Notes under the pieces: model-generated | Told to the model about the DNA's origin: nothing | Database searches by the model: none | What the model saw: the letters and a program-made list of their open reading frames with translations, nothing else | In this document: positions 53,153 through 63,900 of the stretch, in pieces | Layout: the number at the start of each line of letters is the position of its first letter | How positions within the stretch are numbered: the first letter of the stretch is position 1 | Program-made: the position numbers and the translations under genes | Assembly: GCF_007833795.1 (NCBI RefSeq) | Contig: NZ_CP032704.1 | Coordinates: 124,001-188,000, forward strand | Length of the DNA: 64,000 nt | Direction of reading: 5' to 3' | From: Candidatus Pantoea soli | Lineage (GTDB): Bacteria; Pseudomonadota; Gammaproteobacteria; Enterobacterales; Enterobacteriaceae

Positions 53153-55585
53153 ATGGTTGATAAACAACACTTTAAAATATCCACTTTAACTCTGTGGCTT
53201 CTGGGCTCGGTTTTAACATTAATGGGATGTTTTTTAACTTATTATGGCTGGGTGCTCGTAAACCTTGACGGAAGCTTTTACTTTCTGATTGTAGGTATTG
53301 GACTGATCATCTCGGGCGTGCAACTCACTCGCAAGCGCATAAGTGGCGCTATTATCTACGGTATATTGCTTGTATCAACTTTCATCTGGGCCATTGCCGA
53401 TAGTGGATTCGATTTCTGGCCTCTTGTCTCTCGACTCCTGACGTTTATTGGATTTGGAATACTTGTTGCCCTTTCCATACCTGCACTGCTCACTAAAACC
53501 GGTAGGAGGCCAAACTGGAAACTGGCTGGTTCCATTTCAGCGCTTCTGTCCATCATCTTCATCGCCTTTATAGGTGGCATGTTTGTGCCTCACGACCCTG
53601 TAAGTGCTTCTGAAGATACCTCCCTTCCCTTAACGAAAGTAAAGCCCGGTGAAGAACAGGTCAACTGGGACCATTATGGCAACACGTCGGGCGGTACGCG
53701 CTTTGTCGCACTGGATCAAATCACCCGCGACAATGTGAAGGACCTGCAGGTTGCATGGACCTACCGCACCGGGGATATCCCGGTCAGCCCGAACGGTGGC
53801 GGAGCGGAAGATCAGCAGACGCCTTTGCAAATCGGTAATCGCCTCTATCTATGTACCCCGCACAACAACGTGATTGCTGTTGATGCCACCACGGGCAAAG
53901 AGTTGTGGAAAACGGAAATCAACGCGAAGCAGAAAAAATGGATGCGTTGTCGCGGATTAGCCTACTTCGATGCCCAGGCAGCGTTGCAGCAGCCTGATTT
54001 GCCGGATTCCACACCGGTGAAAACCGTGTCCGTTGCAGCAAATGCACAGTGCCAGCGTCGTATTCTGATGAACAGCGTGACGCCAGAACTGATTGCGCTG
54101 GATGCGGATACCGGTGAGTTCTGCCATGACTTCGGCAATAACGGCCGTGTCAGCCTGAGCGACCATATGGGCAAGGGCACGGACAAAGGCGAATACTATC
54201 CTACCTCTGCGCCAACGCTGGCGGGGACGACCGTGGTCATTGGCGGTCGCGTCGCGGATAACGTGGCGACCGATATGCCAGGCGGAGTGGTGCGCGGATT
54301 TGATGTGATCACCGGCCAACTGCGCTGGGCGTTTGATCCAGGTAACCCTGAACAGAAACAGGCGCCCGCCGAGGGTCAGACTTACGCACGCTCGACACCC
54401 AACGTGTGGGCACCGATGTCCTACGACAGCCATTCAAACACCGTTTATATGCCAACCGGCAGCGCGGCGGTCGATTTATGGGGCGTGAAACACAACCCGC
54501 TGGATCGCAAGTTTGGCGCATCGATGGTGGCCGTCGATGCCAGCACCGGCCGGGTGAAATGGGTCTATCAGACAGTTCATAACGATCTGTGGGACTTCGA
54601 TGTGCCGATGCAGCCCTCTTTCTCTGACTTCCCGGGGCCTGATGGCAAAACCACTCCGGCACTCATTTTCGGCACCAAATCTGGCCAGCTTTTTGTACTG
54701 GACCGCGCCACTGGCAAACCGTTGACCAAAGTGGAAGAGCGCCCGGTAACTCAGGGTCAGATCCCGGATGAGAATTACTCCCCGACGCAACCCTTCTCTG
54801 TCGGCATGCCAACCATTGGCGCTGATGTATTAAAAGAGTCGGATATGTGGGGCGCCACGCCGTTCGATCAGCTGATGTGTCGTATCCAGTTTAAATCGAA
54901 ACGATACAACGGACTCTTCACCCCGCCAGGTACCGACGCTTCACTTAATCTGCCGGGCTCGCTGGGTGGCATGAACTGGGGCGGGCTGTCGATTGATCCG
55001 GTCAATCAATATCTGTTTATTAACGATATGCGTGTGGGTCTGGAAGTGCAGCTAATCCCGGCATCACCGGAGATCCAGGGCGCGAAAAATGATGGCAACG
55101 AAGCCGCAGCAATCAGCCGTCCTCTGCCGTTAGCAGGGACGCCGTATGCCATTAATGCCAAAGTGCGCTTTATGTCTCCGCTGGAGATCCCTTGCCAGAA
55201 GCCACCGTTCGGCACATTGACTGCAGTTGATTTAAAAACGCAGAAAATCGCCTGGCAAGTGCCCGTTGGTACCGTTCAAGATACCGGCCCCTTCGGCGTA
55301 AAAATGGGCCTGCCAATGCCGATTGGTATGCCAACAATTGGCGGTACGCTTGCAACACAAGGCGGCCTGGTGTTTATTGCCTCCACGCAGGACTACTATC
55401 TGCGCGGCTTCGATACTTCGACCGGTAAAGAAGTGTGGAAAGCACGCCTGCCGGTGGGCAGCCAAAGCACGCCGGTAAGTTACAAATCACCAGTGGATGG
55501 TAAGCAGTACATCCTTATAACTGCAGGCGGTGCGAGAAATTCCCCAGACCGGGGAGATTATGTCATTGCCTATAAACTACCCTGA
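53153..55585 (+). CDS. gcd: Membrane-bound PQQ-dependent glucose dehydrogenase
   Basis: An 810-residue quinoprotein with five N-terminal transmembrane helices (residues 10-140) and a periplasmic eight-bladed propeller. It oxidises glucose (or quinate/shikimate in relatives) to the lactone and gives electrons to ubiquinone. The quinoprotein features DHYGNTSGGTRFVALDQIT, NVWAPMSYD, VYQTVHNDLWDFDVP and GGLVFIASTQDYYLRGFD are present. GGGAA precedes the ATG. Gluconate formed in the periplasm would link loosely with the sugar-acid genes nearby. PQQ synthesis genes are not in the window. Confidence 0.93.
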   Translation: MVDKQHFKISTLTLWLLGSVLTLMGCFLTYYGWVLVNLDGSFYFLIVGIGLIISGVQLTRKRISGAIIYGILLVSTFIWAIADSGFDFWPLVSRLLTFIGFGILVALSIPALLTKTGRRPNWKLAGSISALLSIIFIAFIGGMFVPHDPVSASEDTSLPLTKVKPGEEQVNWDHYGNTSGGTRFVALDQITRDNVKDLQVAWTYRTGDIPVSPNGGGAEDQQTPLQIGNRLYLCTPHNNVIAVDATTGKELWKTEINAKQKKWMRCRGLAYFDAQAALQQPDLPDSTPVKTVSVAANAQCQRRILMNSVTPELIALDADTGEFCHDFGNNGRVSLSDHMGKGTDKGEYYPTSAPTLAGTTVVIGGRVADNVATDMPGGVVRGFDVITGQLRWAFDPGNPEQKQAPAEGQTYARSTPNVWAPMSYDSHSNTVYMPTGSAAVDLWGVKHNPLDRKFGASMVAVDASTGRVKWVYQTVHNDLWDFDVPMQPSFSDFPGPDGKTTPALIFGTKSGQLFVLDRATGKPLTKVEERPVTQGQIPDENYSPTQPFSVGMPTIGADVLKESDMWGATPFDQLMCRIQFKSKRYNGLFTPPGTDASLNLPGSLGGMNWGGLSIDPVNQYLFINDMRVGLEVQLIPASPEIQGAKNDGNEAAAISRPLPLAGTPYAINAKVRFMSPLEIPCQKPPFGTLTAVDLKTQKIAWQVPVGTVQDTGPFGVKMGLPMPIGMPTIGGTLATQGGLVFIASTQDYYLRGFDTSTGKEVWKARLPVGSQSTPVSYKSPVDGKQYILITAGGARNSPDRGDYVIAYKLP

Positions 55586-55665
55586 TATTAGATAAGTTTC
55601 GCAACCGTCATTCATTATGATTGACGGTTGCATTCTGAGTAACCACGATCTGTCATTATTGATTA

Positions 55666-56304
55666 TTACTGCTCCTCCACCTTCCCGGCATACAAATAGT
55701 ATTTTTCAAAATTATCCGGGTCATTTCCTCCCCAGTCGAATACGCCTGAAAATACGCACTTTAGACCTTTTCTTTCATAAAATGAGATATCAGAAGCACT
55801 GTCTGAAAATAAATAAAATGAATGTACGCCGTTTTGTCTGAAATTAGAAATTATTATATTGTACAGTTTGGAACCAATGCCAGAACCTTTATTGCCAGCT
55901 TTAACCACCAGTAAATTCACTACAGCTTCAAATGTCACATCTGCGGCCAGTAGCATGTTCTCACTAAGAACTCTTGTTTTCATAAACTGCCTGAATATAA
56001 GAGAATGTGCGTTATCGTCAGAAATGAATGACATTAGCGATAAAACTCGCTTTTTACGTAAAAAGGATTTTGAGCTGGCATCATTGACGAGACTATGCCC
56101 TGAAATGCCAACAACCTCATCACCCTTTAACGCAAGAGTTACATTTGAAGACTCAGATAAAATATCAGCAAGGAAATACTCAGCCAGCAAATGGGCATAT
56201 CCCTCAGGTACCCATGACTCAAAACCCCAAGTATCAATAATAATGGATAAAATTTGATTATAATATCTCGTATCGAACGGCTGAAAAGACAATTGCATTA
56301 GCAC
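55666..56304 (-). CDS. GNAT-family N-acetyltransferase
   Basis: A 212-residue protein with the acetyl-CoA motif NLLVVKAGNKGSGIGSKLYN (near 130-150) and the late SASDISFYERKGLKCVF segment of GNAT proteins. The gene is AT-rich. The substrate is unknown. It is convergent with gcd and follows the acyltransferase gene in the same direction with a 65-bp gap. Confidence 0.78.
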   Translation of the reverse strand: MLMQLSFQPFDTRYYNQILSIIIDTWGFESWVPEGYAHLLAEYFLADILSESSNVTLALKGDEVVGISGHSLVNDASSKSFLRKKRVLSLMSFISDDNAHSLIFRQFMKTRVLSENMLLAADVTFEAVVNLLVVKAGNKGSGIGSKLYNIIISNFRQNGVHSFYLFSDSASDISFYERKGLKCVFSGVFDWGGNDPDNFEKYYLYAGKVEEQ

Positions 56305-56369
56305 ACCTAATAATAATTCGTAATAATATGGAGGTAAATGATGATCAATTATTAGTTAACTGCACACGG

Positions 56370-57296
56370 TTAATTGTACCGTTCCTGTACACCCTTTGGA
56401 CGCGTTTTAAATCTTCTGTGCAACCACATATACTGCTCTGGGGAAAGCAATACTGCGCCCTCAATACTTTTGTTTATATAAGCAGCTGTCTCCTGCTTAC
56501 TGTGAATGGGGATGTTAGCGGAAATGTCTGGCATGATGATTAACTCATAACCTCCGCCATCATGACGACGTCTTGGTACAAAGGGTATCACGGCAGGTTG
56601 TGTACTGCGAATCAACATATAGCTTCCGGTTGTTGTTGCAGCTTGCTTTACAGCAAAGAAGGGTGCAAACACGCTATTTTTCGGGCCATAATCATGATCA
56701 GGTGCGTACCAAAGTATTTCACCTCTGTTTAGGCTTTTTAGCATCCCTTTCAGATCATTACGATCAAGCATAGTTTTATTAGACCGCATTCGACCCCATG
56801 TCTGCAACCAGTCCAGAAGAGCATTATTGTTAGGTCGATATACTCCGATTCCGGGATTCAAAATTCCGAAAATTCTGGCTCCAAGTTCCAGTGTCAAAAA
56901 GTGCATCCCTATTAGCAAAACACCTTTCTTTGAATCCAAAGCGTTTTGCATGTGTTCATATCCGGTAATTGAAAACCACTTACGCACACGCCAGTCTGGC
57001 CAAAACCATGCCATACCCGTCTCCATGATCCCCATTCCTACTGATTCAAAATTACTGATCAATAGCTCCTTTCTTTCAAAAGACGTCAGGTGAGGAAAAC
57101 ATAACTTAAGGTTTTTCTCAGCAATTCTTTTTCGTTTTCTTAAAAACATCATCGATGCTCGCCCAAATGATTTTCCAATCATTTCAATCATTGGATAGGG
57201 TAGCAATACGAAAAACCATAAAATAATAATTGCAAACCATCCCAACCAGTAACGTGGTGTGATTAGCTTAAATGAGAATGAAGGGATCTTTTCCAT
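56370..57296 (-). CDS. lpxP: Lipid A acyltransferase, LpxP/LpxL type
   Basis: A 308-residue inner-membrane acyltransferase with one N-terminal helix (YWLGWFAIIILWFFVLLPYP). Catalytic HX4E is in GMHFLTLELGAR; YRPNNNALLDW and PDHDYGPKNSVFAPFF are family motifs. It adds a secondary acyl chain to Kdo2-lipid IVA; LpxP (palmitoleate, cold) and LpxL (laurate) cannot be told apart with confidence, and the size and sequence lean to LpxP. Low GC relative to most genes here. The ribosome binding site is weak. Confidence 0.82.
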   Translation of the reverse strand: MEKIPSFSFKLITPRYWLGWFAIIILWFFVLLPYPMIEMIGKSFGRASMMFLRKRKRIAEKNLKLCFPHLTSFERKELLISNFESVGMGIMETGMAWFWPDWRVRKWFSITGYEHMQNALDSKKGVLLIGMHFLTLELGARIFGILNPGIGVYRPNNNALLDWLQTWGRMRSNKTMLDRNDLKGMLKSLNRGEILWYAPDHDYGPKNSVFAPFFAVKQAATTTGSYMLIRSTQPAVIPFVPRRRHDGGGYELIIMPDISANIPIHSKQETAAYINKSIEGAVLLSPEQYMWLHRRFKTRPKGVQERYN

Positions 57297-57332
57297 GTTT
57301 TTATCCGTGCATGAGGATTAATAAATTCAGCG

Positions 57333-57605
57333 CTAAAAGTTATTTTTTAAGCTCCAGGCTTTGGGGGATTTTACGCTTACTATTAAGAGTTGATAGATCA
57401 TTATGGTTTCATCGTCAGATGCATTTTTTCTTAACGCCTCAAGAATACTGAGCGTATTCTTTTTATTAGACGTTATGCCACTAGTGATCATTGTGACAAA
57501 AGCAGAGCCCACAGCCTCATTTACAGATGAAAGCGACGCATTTTGCGTATTGAAATGATTTTTAATCAGATCTTCAGTTGAACTTGCTGATGAAAATAAA
57601 GTCAT
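57333..57605 (-). CDS. YmgB/AriR-family small regulatory protein
   Basis: A 90-residue helical protein. The segment EAVGSAFVTMITSGITSNKKNTLSIL resembles E. coli YmgB/AriR (EESAVLGQAV followed by SGDNVNNKNIILSLI), a small dimer that affects biofilm and acid resistance via the RcsBCD system. AGGTAGGA precedes the ATG. It lies 36 bases upstream of lpxP on the same strand and may be co-transcribed. Confidence 0.6.
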   Translation of the reverse strand: MTLFSSASSTEDLIKNHFNTQNASLSSVNEAVGSAFVTMITSGITSNKKNTLSILEALRKNASDDETIMIYQLLIVSVKSPKAWSLKNNF

Positions 57606-57991
57606 ATCCTACCTCCCGTTTTACAACCTATTATATCTCTGGACGCACGCAGAACTAGCTTAAACCCACGCAAATCCATCAAATCGCAACACTAATTTCA
57701 GAATGTTTCAATACTTTTCCCGCGTGACATTTAAATGTAAAAAGGCCATGTTTTAATTTTTTTTACTACCCAAAATCAAAGAATTAGCATGTCATGCTGC
57801 CAGGCGAAAAATAAACAATCATATGAACTATCAAGGCGCACTAGGGCAAGGAATTCTACTCGATTAAGCTATTGTTTGCGAGATTATGATTTGTTAATAG
57901 TTAAGCCAGCATTCATTTGAACTTATTTGAATCTGGGAATTTAAGTTCCTTTGAGTGAAGCAGAGGAAAATTTTAATTTTAGAGAAGAATC
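57606..57991. other. Intergenic region before the porin gene
   Basis: 386 AT-rich bases with divergent promoters for the YmgB-like and porin genes. I see no clear OmpR box or small RNA, although antisense RNA genes are common beside porins; GAGAAG lies before the porin ATG. Confidence 0.4.
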
Positions 57992-59074
57992 ATGAAAATA
58001 AAACTCATAGCTGCGCTGGTAGCACTGACTTCCTTTAACTCAGTTCACGCCGCAGAAATTTATAATAAAGATGGCAACAAACTCGATGTATACGGTAAAG
58101 CTGTCGCTCGCCATTACTTCAGCCAGAACGAAAGTGTAGATGGAGACAACACTTACGTTCGTTTTGGTTTTAAAGGCGAAACACAGATTTCCAATGAACT
58201 GACCGGGTATGGTCAGTGGGAGTACAACGTTCAGGCAAATAATTCAGAAGGCGGTAGCGATGCTCAAAAGGGCAACAAAACCCGTCTGGGATTTGCAGGA
58301 CTTAAGTGGGGTAACTACGGCTCTTTAGATTATGGTCGTAATTTCGGCGTCGTATTTGATGTCGCCTCAGTTACAGATACACCTGTAATTTTCGATGATC
58401 AGACTTTTAGTAATACTGATAATTTCCTGACCGGCCGTGGCAATGGTTTCCTCACCTACCGTAACCGCAACTTCTTTGGCGCAGTGGATGGCCTCAACTT
58501 TGCACTCCAGTACCAGGGAGAAAACAGCGCTAACACTAACAATGGTGCTGACCGCGACATCATGCGTTCAAACGGTGACGGATATGGTGCCTCTGTTTCA
58601 TATGACATTGGCTATGACATCACGGTGCTGGGAGCATATGCGAGTTCCAAACGTACCGATGCTCAGAACAGCCTCTTCTTTGGTGAAGGAAAGCGCGCAG
58701 ATATATGGGCTGGCGGTCTGAAATACGATGATGGCAGCCTGTATCTTGCAGCAACTTATGCTCAGGCACACAACCTCACGCCAATTCGGTCTTTGGGATA
58801 CGCAAATAAATCTGAGAACCTTGAACTGGTAGCACGTTACACGTTTGAAAACGGGATCGTCCCAGGGGTTGGCTATTTCCGTTCAAAAGGAAAAGATATC
58901 GAAGTTGTAGGCGATCAGGATCTTCTGAATTACTGGGATTTCTCTCTGAGCTACTATTTCAACAAAAATATGTCTGTATATGTGGATTATAAGCTGAATC
59001 GAGTTAATAAAGATAACGTATTGGGTATCGCTCACGATGACCAGACTGGTCTAGGCCTGACTTACCAGTTCTAA
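57992..59074 (+). CDS. OmpC/OmpF-type general porin
   Basis: A 360-residue trimeric outer-membrane porin with signal peptide MKIKLIAALVALTSFNSVHA. The mature start AEIYNKDGNKLDVYGKAVAR, the LKWGNYGSLDYGRNFGVVFD strand-loop 3 region and the end DDQTGLGLTYQF with terminal phenylalanine are typical. Loop 3 (about VTDTPVIFDDQTF) differs from OmpC and OmpF, so a closer assignment is not safe. It stands alone and ends in a strong terminator. Confidence 0.92.
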   Translation: MKIKLIAALVALTSFNSVHAAEIYNKDGNKLDVYGKAVARHYFSQNESVDGDNTYVRFGFKGETQISNELTGYGQWEYNVQANNSEGGSDAQKGNKTRLGFAGLKWGNYGSLDYGRNFGVVFDVASVTDTPVIFDDQTFSNTDNFLTGRGNGFLTYRNRNFFGAVDGLNFALQYQGENSANTNNGADRDIMRSNGDGYGASVSYDIGYDITVLGAYASSKRTDAQNSLFFGEGKRADIWAGGLKYDDGSLYLAATYAQAHNLTPIRSLGYANKSENLELVARYTFENGIVPGVGYFRSKGKDIEVVGDQDLLNYWDFSLSYYFNKNMSVYVDYKLNRVNKDNVLGIAHDDQTGLGLTYQF

Positions 59075-59079
59075 AGTAC

Positions 59080-59105
59080 AAAAAGGCCTGTTTCAGGCCT
59101 TTTTC
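59080..59105. terminator. Porin terminator
   Basis: AAAAAGGCCTG-TTT-CAGGCCTTTTT, six bases after the porin stop; symmetrical, so it can serve both strands. Confidence 0.92.
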
Positions 59106-59119
59106 CTTTGCCCAAACAT

Positions 59120-59452
59120 TTATCGTCCTACCGTATCAGATAGAGCTTGCATCATGATGACACCGACAAGGATGAAAGCCATGCCACCTACCGCAAAGAC
59201 ATCAAGCTTCTGTCCATAGACAAAATACGAAGCGATAGCTACTAACACAATCCCTAAACCTGCCCAGGTAGCGTAGGCAACGCCCACTGGGATAGTTTGA
59301 ACGACTATCGAAAGTAACCAGATGGCAGTACCATACCCCAGTATTACGAGAGCGACAGGGATAGGCTTTGTAAGGCCTGAGACGGCTTTAAGGGACGTTG
59401 TCGCTACAACTTCAGCAATGATGGCAAGACATAAGAAAATGTAGCCGTACAT
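59120..59452 (-). CDS. SMR-family multidrug efflux protein (EmrE-like)
   Basis: A 110-residue four-helix protein like EmrE. The essential glutamate of helix 1 is E14 in AIIAEVVATTSLK; PVGVAYATWAGLGIVL is the conserved helix 3 motif. Homodimers exchange protons for quaternary ammonium or other cations. AAGGAGA precedes the ATG. It follows an unknown gene on the same strand. Confidence 0.93.
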   Translation of the reverse strand: MYGYIFLCLAIIAEVVATTSLKAVSGLTKPIPVALVILGYGTAIWLLSIVVQTIPVGVAYATWAGLGIVLVAIASYFVYGQKLDVFAVGGMAFILVGVIMMQALSDTVGR

Positions 59453-59479
59453 AAAAAATCTCCTTATTAATTAATGTGT

Positions 59480-60082
59480 TTAAATACTGAAAACCTTTCT
59501 CTCAGATATGCCTGAGGTCATCTTCTCTTTATCATTGCATGAAAAAATCTGATATAAATCCAAACGCTCCTCTTGTATCTCACCTTCATAATGGGAGATA
59601 AAGAAATCTTTAAACTTCTCTTTGTCAAAAAGACAGCTATTTGTCAAAACGTCGAAGGTGATCTCGCTGTACCTTAATTCCAGGCCAGACGACCTGAAAC
59701 CAGACACCTTATAAATTTCTTTAGTTAAAATCCTTGAAGCATTGTTATCAAATCGCTCACCTTCACGAGGAAGGGCTGCAATTATAGGTTTATCCTTTAG
59801 CAATTTACTGACATTACGAAGCGCTATCGTCATTCCAGCTTTATTTACAAAGCCAGGTATAAAACCTATATTGTAAAGGTAGTGAAAAGCATTGTGCTCA
59901 TATACTAAGCAAAGGCCTTTATTTCTGTCACTATCATGAATTAAAAATGATAATAATTCCCCAGATACAATTTGTTCAATTATTTCATTTAAATCGGGCA
60001 TATGGCTTTTTTCATACACCTTTTTATAAACTTCTTTAAACACCTCAATTTGGCTGAAGTTCATATTTGACACAATATTCAT
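59480..60082 (-). CDS. Protein of unknown function
   Basis: A 200-residue AT-rich gene product. NKAGMTIALRNVSKLLKDKP and the overall pattern hint at a GNAT-like or phenazine-type fold, but no acetyl-CoA motif is clear. It lies 27 bases upstream of the SMR gene on the same strand and may be its operon partner. Confidence 0.55.
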   Translation of the reverse strand: MNIVSNMNFSQIEVFKEVYKKVYEKSHMPDLNEIIEQIVSGELLSFLIHDSDRNKGLCLVYEHNAFHYLYNIGFIPGFVNKAGMTIALRNVSKLLKDKPIIAALPREGERFDNNASRILTKEIYKVSGFRSSGLELRYSEITFDVLTNSCLFDKEKFKDFFISHYEGEIQEERLDLYQIFSCNDKEKMTSGISERKVFSI

Positions 60083-60108
60083 ATAAAATTATTTTCCTTC
60101 CAACCCAG

Positions 60109-60318
60109 TCAAAATCTTTTGGTTCTAGATAAAAAATGCCATTCAATTATTTGAATGGTGAACTTCATAAGTAGAAAGGCAATGACAATCACACCGACTA
60201 CTGAAACAGGCTTACTGCCAAATTTAATCATTGCTATGCTGAGCAGAAAAATTGCAGCATCCATAACTATGCTCAAACCCTTTTCAGATAAAAAAGATAA
60301 AATCAATTTGTCAATCAT
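60109..60318 (-). CDS. Small membrane protein of unknown function
   Basis: 69 residues with two hydrophobic segments (VMDAAIFLLSIAMIKFG and VVGVIVIAFLLMKFTI). AGAGGA lies before the ATG. It is 26 bases upstream of the 200-residue gene, in line with the SMR gene. I do not recognise it. Confidence 0.55.
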   Translation of the reverse strand: MIDKLILSFLSEKGLSIVMDAAIFLLSIAMIKFGSKPVSVVGVIVIAFLLMKFTIQIIEWHFLSRTKRF

Positions 60319-60537
60319 ATTATCCTCTTTAGTAAAATTGTCAGCCAGGGCAAAAATTACTCATCTTCAACCTAACTGCAGATTATAATCAATTTGATAA
60401 ACCAGCGTTCCAAATAAGTTTGGGAATCCACACAACCTCAACATAAGTGCCAAAACATTACACATCAGTCGTAATAAGAGCACTCACAGAGACAATCGAA
60501 ATCAAATCCAGAAAAATCGATAGTCGAAGAAACCCCC

Positions 60538-60939
60538 TTACGCCATCAGTTTCTGCGCGTCATTATTTATTTTTGGGACTTTATACTCTTTTAACAATCT
60601 ATATCGGTCAGATGAATTCATGTTTCTGAACCAACCAGGTGAGATACCAAAGTAACGTTTGAAGGCTCTGGTATAGGTTTGCTGCGACTCATAACCATAC
60701 AGTAAGGCTACAAACAAAATCGTGTTGTCTTTATCTAACAGGTCGTGCGCACTGGCATGCATTTTCCTGTGCTTGATATACTCTCCAAGACTTATACCTG
60801 TATGTTCCTTGAATATTCTCTGTAAATGCCACTTCGAATAACCTGAAAATTCCGCTATGTCGTCAAGCCTGTAGCCGTCTAGTGAAAAAGTATCAACAGC
60901 TTCAATTATCTTTTTAAGTACAGACTTTCTTAGACTCAT
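60538..60939 (-). CDS. AraC-family regulator (MarA/SoxS/Rob size class)
   Basis: A 133-residue protein consisting only of two HTH motifs: LDDIAEFSGYSKWHLQRIFK and ILFVALLYGYESQQTYTRAF, with RYFGISPGWFR following. This single-domain form is like MarA, SoxS and RamA, which activate efflux pumps and lower porin levels. It lies 49 bases downstream of an AcrB-like pump gene on the same strand and close to a porin and an SMR pump, so control of these is plausible. Confidence 0.9.
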   Translation of the reverse strand: MSLRKSVLKKIIEAVDTFSLDGYRLDDIAEFSGYSKWHLQRIFKEHTGISLGEYIKHRKMHASAHDLLDKDNTILFVALLYGYESQQTYTRAFKRYFGISPGWFRNMNSSDRYRLLKEYKVPKINNDAQKLMA

Positions 60940-60988
60940 ATCAATACCTTTTAAAAAAAACAGGTGGCTATTTAGCCACCTGCATTCA

Positions 60989-63900
60989 TTACTTTTTGAA
61001 TCTTTTCACGAGATTCATAACCGAGAAATAGAAAACAGGAACAAAAAATATTGCGAAAAACGTACCTGTTAACATGCCACCAAACACACCGGTTCCAATT
61101 GAGCGTTGTGTTTCTGAACTGGCGCCAGAAGCAATCACAAGCGGCACTACACCTAATGTAAATGCAAACGAAGTCATTAATATGGGCCTTAAACGCATCT
61201 TAGCGGCTTCAACGATCGCTTGAGTAATTGACTTACCTTGTTCATGCAGTTGTTTTGCGAATTCAACAATCAGAATTGCATTCTTAGCTGACAATCCCAT
61301 GATGGTTATCATTCCGACTTTAAAGAAAACGTCATTAGGCATTTCACGAAGAATAACAGCGCCTACCGCTCCGATAAGTCCCAGCGGGACAACCATCATA
61401 ACTGCAAAAGGCACTGACCAACTGTTGTACAAGGCAGCCAGAACAAGGAAGATAACCACCACTGACAACATCATGAGCATTGATGCTTCCGAAGCTGACT
61501 GTTTTTCCTGTAAAGACAATTGCGTCCATTCCACTGCAAATCCTTTCGGCAGTTCTGCGGCGATCGACTCCATTGCTACCATAGCATCGCCTGTAGAATA
61601 TCCTTCAGCGGGATATCCGCTGATCTTCAACGCAGGGTATCCCTGATAGCGGACCATCTGAACGGGAGACGTTACCCAGGAGAATGATACAAACTCTGAT
61701 AGCGGCACCATGCCCCCTTCACTGTTACGAACATAGAGCTTAGAAATGTCCTGCAACTGCATCCTGAAATCTGCATCGGCCTGGATGATAACCTGCTGCA
61801 AACGGCCCTTATTCGGATAATCATTAACGTAGGATGAACCCAGTAGGCCGGAGATAATCTCAGTTATGTTTGAGTAAGGAACGCCCATAATAAGCGCTTT
61901 TTTTCTGTCTATCCGGACATCAACCATTTGCCCGTCAGGCAAACCATCAACGTAGACTCCCTGAAGGGCTTTGTTTTCTGCAGCGAGTTGTAAAAGCTTA
62001 TCGCGAGCTTTTGAAAGAGCTTCATAACCCTGATTTGATCTGTCCTGCAATCGAAGAGTGAACCCTGAGGAGTTACCGAGTTCATCTATAGCCGGAGGCA
62101 GCAGACTCATGGTGGTACCATCAGGATGCTTTGACATTTGTTCCTGTAAAGCCTCAGCCTCGGATGAGGAGGTTGCGTCTCCACGATTGTCCCAGTCTTT
62201 CAGCATGGTAAATGCCATGGCAGAGTTCGGGCCAGACCCTGCAAAACTGAACCCGAGGATCGATATATTTCCCTTAGTGGCCGGTCTGTGCATCACCTCT
62301 TGCTCAAAGGTTTTTACTGTCGACAAGGTTCTCTCTGCAGTGGCCGCAGAGGGAAGCTCAAATGAGGTTATGAAGTAACCCTGATCTTCTTCGGGCAAGA
62401 AAGATGTCGGCAGTTGGTTAAGACCTAAAACCAGCGCGACACAAAGCGCTGCGTAAACGATAAAGCTGCGGGCTGTTCTTTTAAGAAGCTTCGTTACGCC
62501 ATTTTCATAACGTCCGATCAGCTTATCGAAAGATCTGTTAAACCACCCAAAGAAGCCACGTTTATGCGAACCATGCTGCGACACTGGTTTTAGCAAAGTT
62601 GCGCACAGCGCAGGAGTCAGGCTAAGGGCAAGGAAGGCTGAAATAAGGATTGAAACAGCCATCGAAAGGGTAAATTGCCTGTAAATCTCCCCCACGGATC
62701 CGCTGGCCAGTCCCATTGGTATAAACACGGCACAAAGCACCAGGGTAATGCCTATGACAGCTCCGGTTATTTCCTTCATGGCTTTTTCTGTCGCGTCTTT
62801 CGGAGACAAACCTTCCTCCGCCATTATTCTTTCAACGTTCTCTACGACAACAATGGCGTCATCAACGATGATCCCAATTGCCAAAACCATGCCGAACATA
62901 GTCAGGACATTGATTGAATAACCTGCAATGAGCATAACGGTAAAAGTGCCCAAAAGCGCTATAGGGGCCACTATCGCCGGAATGAAGGTGTACCTGACAT
63001 TCTGCAGAAAAAGATACATCACGATGAACACAAGAATCATTGCTTCGATAAACGTGTGCAGAACTTTCTCTACCGAGATTTTTACAAAGGGCGACGTATC
63101 GAAAGGAACGGAATATTGCATTCCTTCAGGCATTGTTGATTTGAGTTCGGCAAGCCTAGCCTTAACTGCCTCCGCGGTTTTAAGAGCATTAGCACCCGGG
63201 GCAAGTTGAATGCCTGCCGCCGTTGAAGATTCTCCATTTTCGCGCGTGCTGAAACTATAGCTTTCAGACCCTATCTCTACTTTTGCCACGTCAGACAGCA
63301 GTACACGTGATCCATCGGTGTTAGTTTTGAGGATGATATCTCTGAACTCATCAACGGACTGCAACTGCCCGCGGATCGTTAATTGATAGCTGACCTGCTG
63401 TCCTTTTTTAGCAGGTTCATCTCCCAATCGCCCTGGAGTGACAAGGCTATTCTGCGCGGTAATGGCCTGCTGAACATCGTCCATACTCAGGCCATATTTG
63501 ATAAGTCTGACTGGATTAATCCAGACCCGCATCGCTTTTTCAGCACCAAATACCTGAATTTTACCCACGCCCGGGATTCGCTTTAGCTCTTCCCTGAGAT
63601 TACGCGTGAAGTAATCGCTTAGATCTGCCGAGTTGTATTTATCCCCCTCAGACGTCAGACCCACCACCATCAAAAAGCTTGATGACGTGGCTTCTACGTT
63701 GAGACCGTTTTGCCGCACCGTTTCAGGCAATCTGGATTCAATCACTTTTATTTTGTTTTGAAGGTCAACCTGCGCGAGCTCAGGATCAGTGCCATTTTCG
63801 AATGTTGCGGTTATTGTTCCCGTTCCGCTGGTGTCACTTGATGACTCGAAATAAAGTAAATTTTTAACGCCTGAAAGTTCACGTTCAATCAGAGAAATGA